From an uncultured Eubacteriales bacterium (lineage in GTDB: Bacteria > Bacillota > Clostridia > Lachnospirales > Bianqueaceae): a DNA stretch of 7,202 nucleotides. The stretch's first letter is position 1, and each line of letters begins with the position of its first letter. Below, one piece after another: positions 6,112 to 7,202 of the stretch. Under the pieces are notes generated by a model. The model searched no databases and was not told the DNA's origin. It was given only the letters and a program-made list of their open reading frames with translations. The stretch spans positions 1 to 7,202 of the forward strand of contig ONYR01000003.1 of assembly GCA_900322165.1 (NCBI GenBank), read 5' to 3'. The translations under genes were made by a program, and so were the position numbers.

Positions 6112-6137
6112 GAAATTCACAAGAGGAGGATAACGAA

Positions 6138-7163
6138 ATGTTTTCCGTCGGAGTGATCGGTCTAGGCATGGGCAAGGGCCATGCCAAAGGGGTACAACGG
6201 ATCGCAGACAAGATCGAAGGCTTTACCAAGCCGGAGCTTTACGCACTTTGCGATATCGATGCAGAGAAGCTCCGCGCCGTGGGAGAGGAGCTGCAGGTTT
6301 CGCGGCTGTATACGGATTACCGGGACATGATCGCGGATCCGGAGCTGGATGCGGTCATTATCGCATCGCCGGATCAGGATCATCGGCGCATGGCTGAGGA
6401 GGCGCTTGCCAAGGGAAAGCATGTGCTGTGTGAAAAACCGCTGGCCTTAACGCGGGAGGATCTGAAAGCCATTGTGGAAGCGGCAAGGTGCAGCGATAAG
6501 ACGTTCATGGTCGGGCAGATCTGCCGGTTTACCCCGGGGTTCTATATGGCAAAGGAGCTGATCGAGGAGGGCGCGATCGGAGAACTGACGTATGTTGAGT
6601 CCGAATATGCGCATGATTATACCAAGATCTATGAGGCCGGTACCTGGCGAAGCGATCCCAAGCGCAACGGGCTTGTCGGCGGCGGATGTCATGCGGTCGA
6701 TCTTTTGCGCTGGATCGCAGGCGACCCGGACGAGGTGATGGCCTACGGCACGCATAAGACCTTCCGGGACGTCACACCCTATGACGACACGCATATTGCG
6801 ATCCTTCGCTTCCCAAACGGAGTCATTGGCAAGGTCTTTTGTTCCATCAGCTGTCGCCGGCCCTATACGATGCGGTCGGTCTTTTACGGAACCAAGGGAA
6901 CCATTATCACCGATAATACAAGCCCTTCGATGCAGCTGTTTACGCTTGATGAAGCAACAGGAAAGCTAAACGAGAAAGTCATCCCGATCGATATCAACAG
7001 CCATAACGCGGCCGGCGAATTTGAAGCTTTTTATGAAGCGGTACAAGGGCTCCGTCCGCTCGAGACCCCGGCGATCGAAGGGGCCAACACGATCGCGGTA
7101 TGCCACGCGATCGTGGAGTCGGCAGACACAGGAAGACCGGTCGCTCCGAATTATTTTGTGTGA
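6138..7163 (+). CDS. Gfo/Idh/MocA-family NAD(P)-dependent oxidoreductase
   Basis: This 341-residue cytoplasmic protein has the standard length for the family. An N-terminal Rossmann fold carries VIGLGMGKGHAKG (6-18), and Asp39 after the second strand (ALCDIDAEK) suggests preference for NAD. The family EKP motif is HVLCEKPLA, with Lys100 the likely catalytic lysine. The C-terminal alpha/beta domain has GGGCHAVDLLRW with His185 and Asp188, the usual catalytic or substrate-binding pair. The substrate is a sugar, sugar acid or inositol-like polyol; it cannot be told from sequence, and myo-inositol 2-dehydrogenase is one option. The ATG at 6138 is supported by AGGAGG (6124-6129), 8 bases upstream. 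The frame stays open upstream to a TTG at 6009, but that would cover the promoter. It is divergent from the beta-xylosidase with a 202-bp gap, which suggests shared regulation in carbohydrate use. No terminator is visible in the 39 bases after the stop. Confidence 0.93.
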   Translation: MFSVGVIGLGMGKGHAKGVQRIADKIEGFTKPELYALCDIDAEKLRAVGEELQVSRLYTDYRDMIADPELDAVIIASPDQDHRRMAEEALAKGKHVLCEKPLALTREDLKAIVEAARCSDKTFMVGQICRFTPGFYMAKELIEEGAIGELTYVESEYAHDYTKIYEAGTWRSDPKRNGLVGGGCHAVDLLRWIAGDPDEVMAYGTHKTFRDVTPYDDTHIAILRFPNGVIGKVFCSISCRRPYTMRSVFYGTKGTIITDNTSPSMQLFTLDEATGKLNEKVIPIDINSHNAAGEFEAFYEAVQGLRPLETPAIEGANTIAVCHAIVESADTGRPVAPNYFV

Positions 7164-7202
7164 TTATTTTGCGTCATTAATTGGTATCATGATTATGTGT
7201 AA

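Noticed and set aside
4784..6133. Long plus-strand open frame of 449 codons opposite the xylosidase gene
   Set aside because: It is antisense to a confidently identified GH120 enzyme, has no Shine-Dalgarno at a sensible start, and its translation resembles no family. Long antisense frames are common in GC-rich genes.
6009..6137. Extended N-terminus of the oxidoreductase from a TTG at 6009
   Set aside because: This stretch contains the -10 box TATAAT and AGGAGG, and family proteins begin right before the Rossmann strand, as the ATG at 6138 does.

Overview
The window looks like a chromosomal stretch from a plant-fibre-degrading member of the Bacillota, probably a gut or rumen Clostridia-type organism. 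The evidence is strong AGGAGG ribosome binding sites, sigma-A-type promoters (TTGACA/TATAAT), a GH120-type beta-xylosidase without a signal peptide, and an ACT-domain homoserine dehydrogenase. Most genes are fairly GC-rich (a hand count of bases 2641-2700 gives 38/60). Family or genus cannot be fixed from this sequence alone.

Layout: (1) 2-1588 (+) is the C-terminal part of a large glycoside-hydrolase-like protein cut by the window edge, followed by a strong terminator (1614-1664). (2) 1733-3010 (+) is homoserine dehydrogenase with its own near-consensus promoter (1663-1691), standing alone without other threonine or methionine genes. (3) 3054-3717 (-) is a small AT-richer cassette: an HTH-plus-nucleotidyltransferase (MNT) fusion protein under a promoter covered by a long inverted repeat. 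An 8-base overlap joins it to a 40-codon remnant of a HEPN (HepT-like) toxin that has lost the catalytic half. (4) 3902-5935 (-) is a GH120-family beta-xylosidase ending in a 20-bp-stem terminator (3805-3853). (5) 6138-7163 (+) is a Gfo/Idh/MocA-family oxidoreductase, divergent from the xylosidase across a 202-bp promoter region.

The xylosidase and oxidoreductase probably belong to one carbohydrate-use locus: the first would release xylose from imported oligosaccharides, and the second would oxidise or isomerise a sugar or inositol-like compound. The partial hydrolase at the left end fits the same lifestyle. Between these carbohydrate genes and the housekeeping hom gene sits what I read as a decayed HEPN-MNT toxin-antitoxin module. 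The antitoxin is apparently intact (GSx10DxD motif complete, promoter and operator complete), while the toxin gene is broken against the hom terminator. This is the most interesting part of the window. No tRNA, rRNA, CRISPR array or insertion sequence was seen, and no gene-free stretch exceeds 300 bases. The longest, 3643-3901, holds the antitoxin promoter/operator and the xylosidase terminator.
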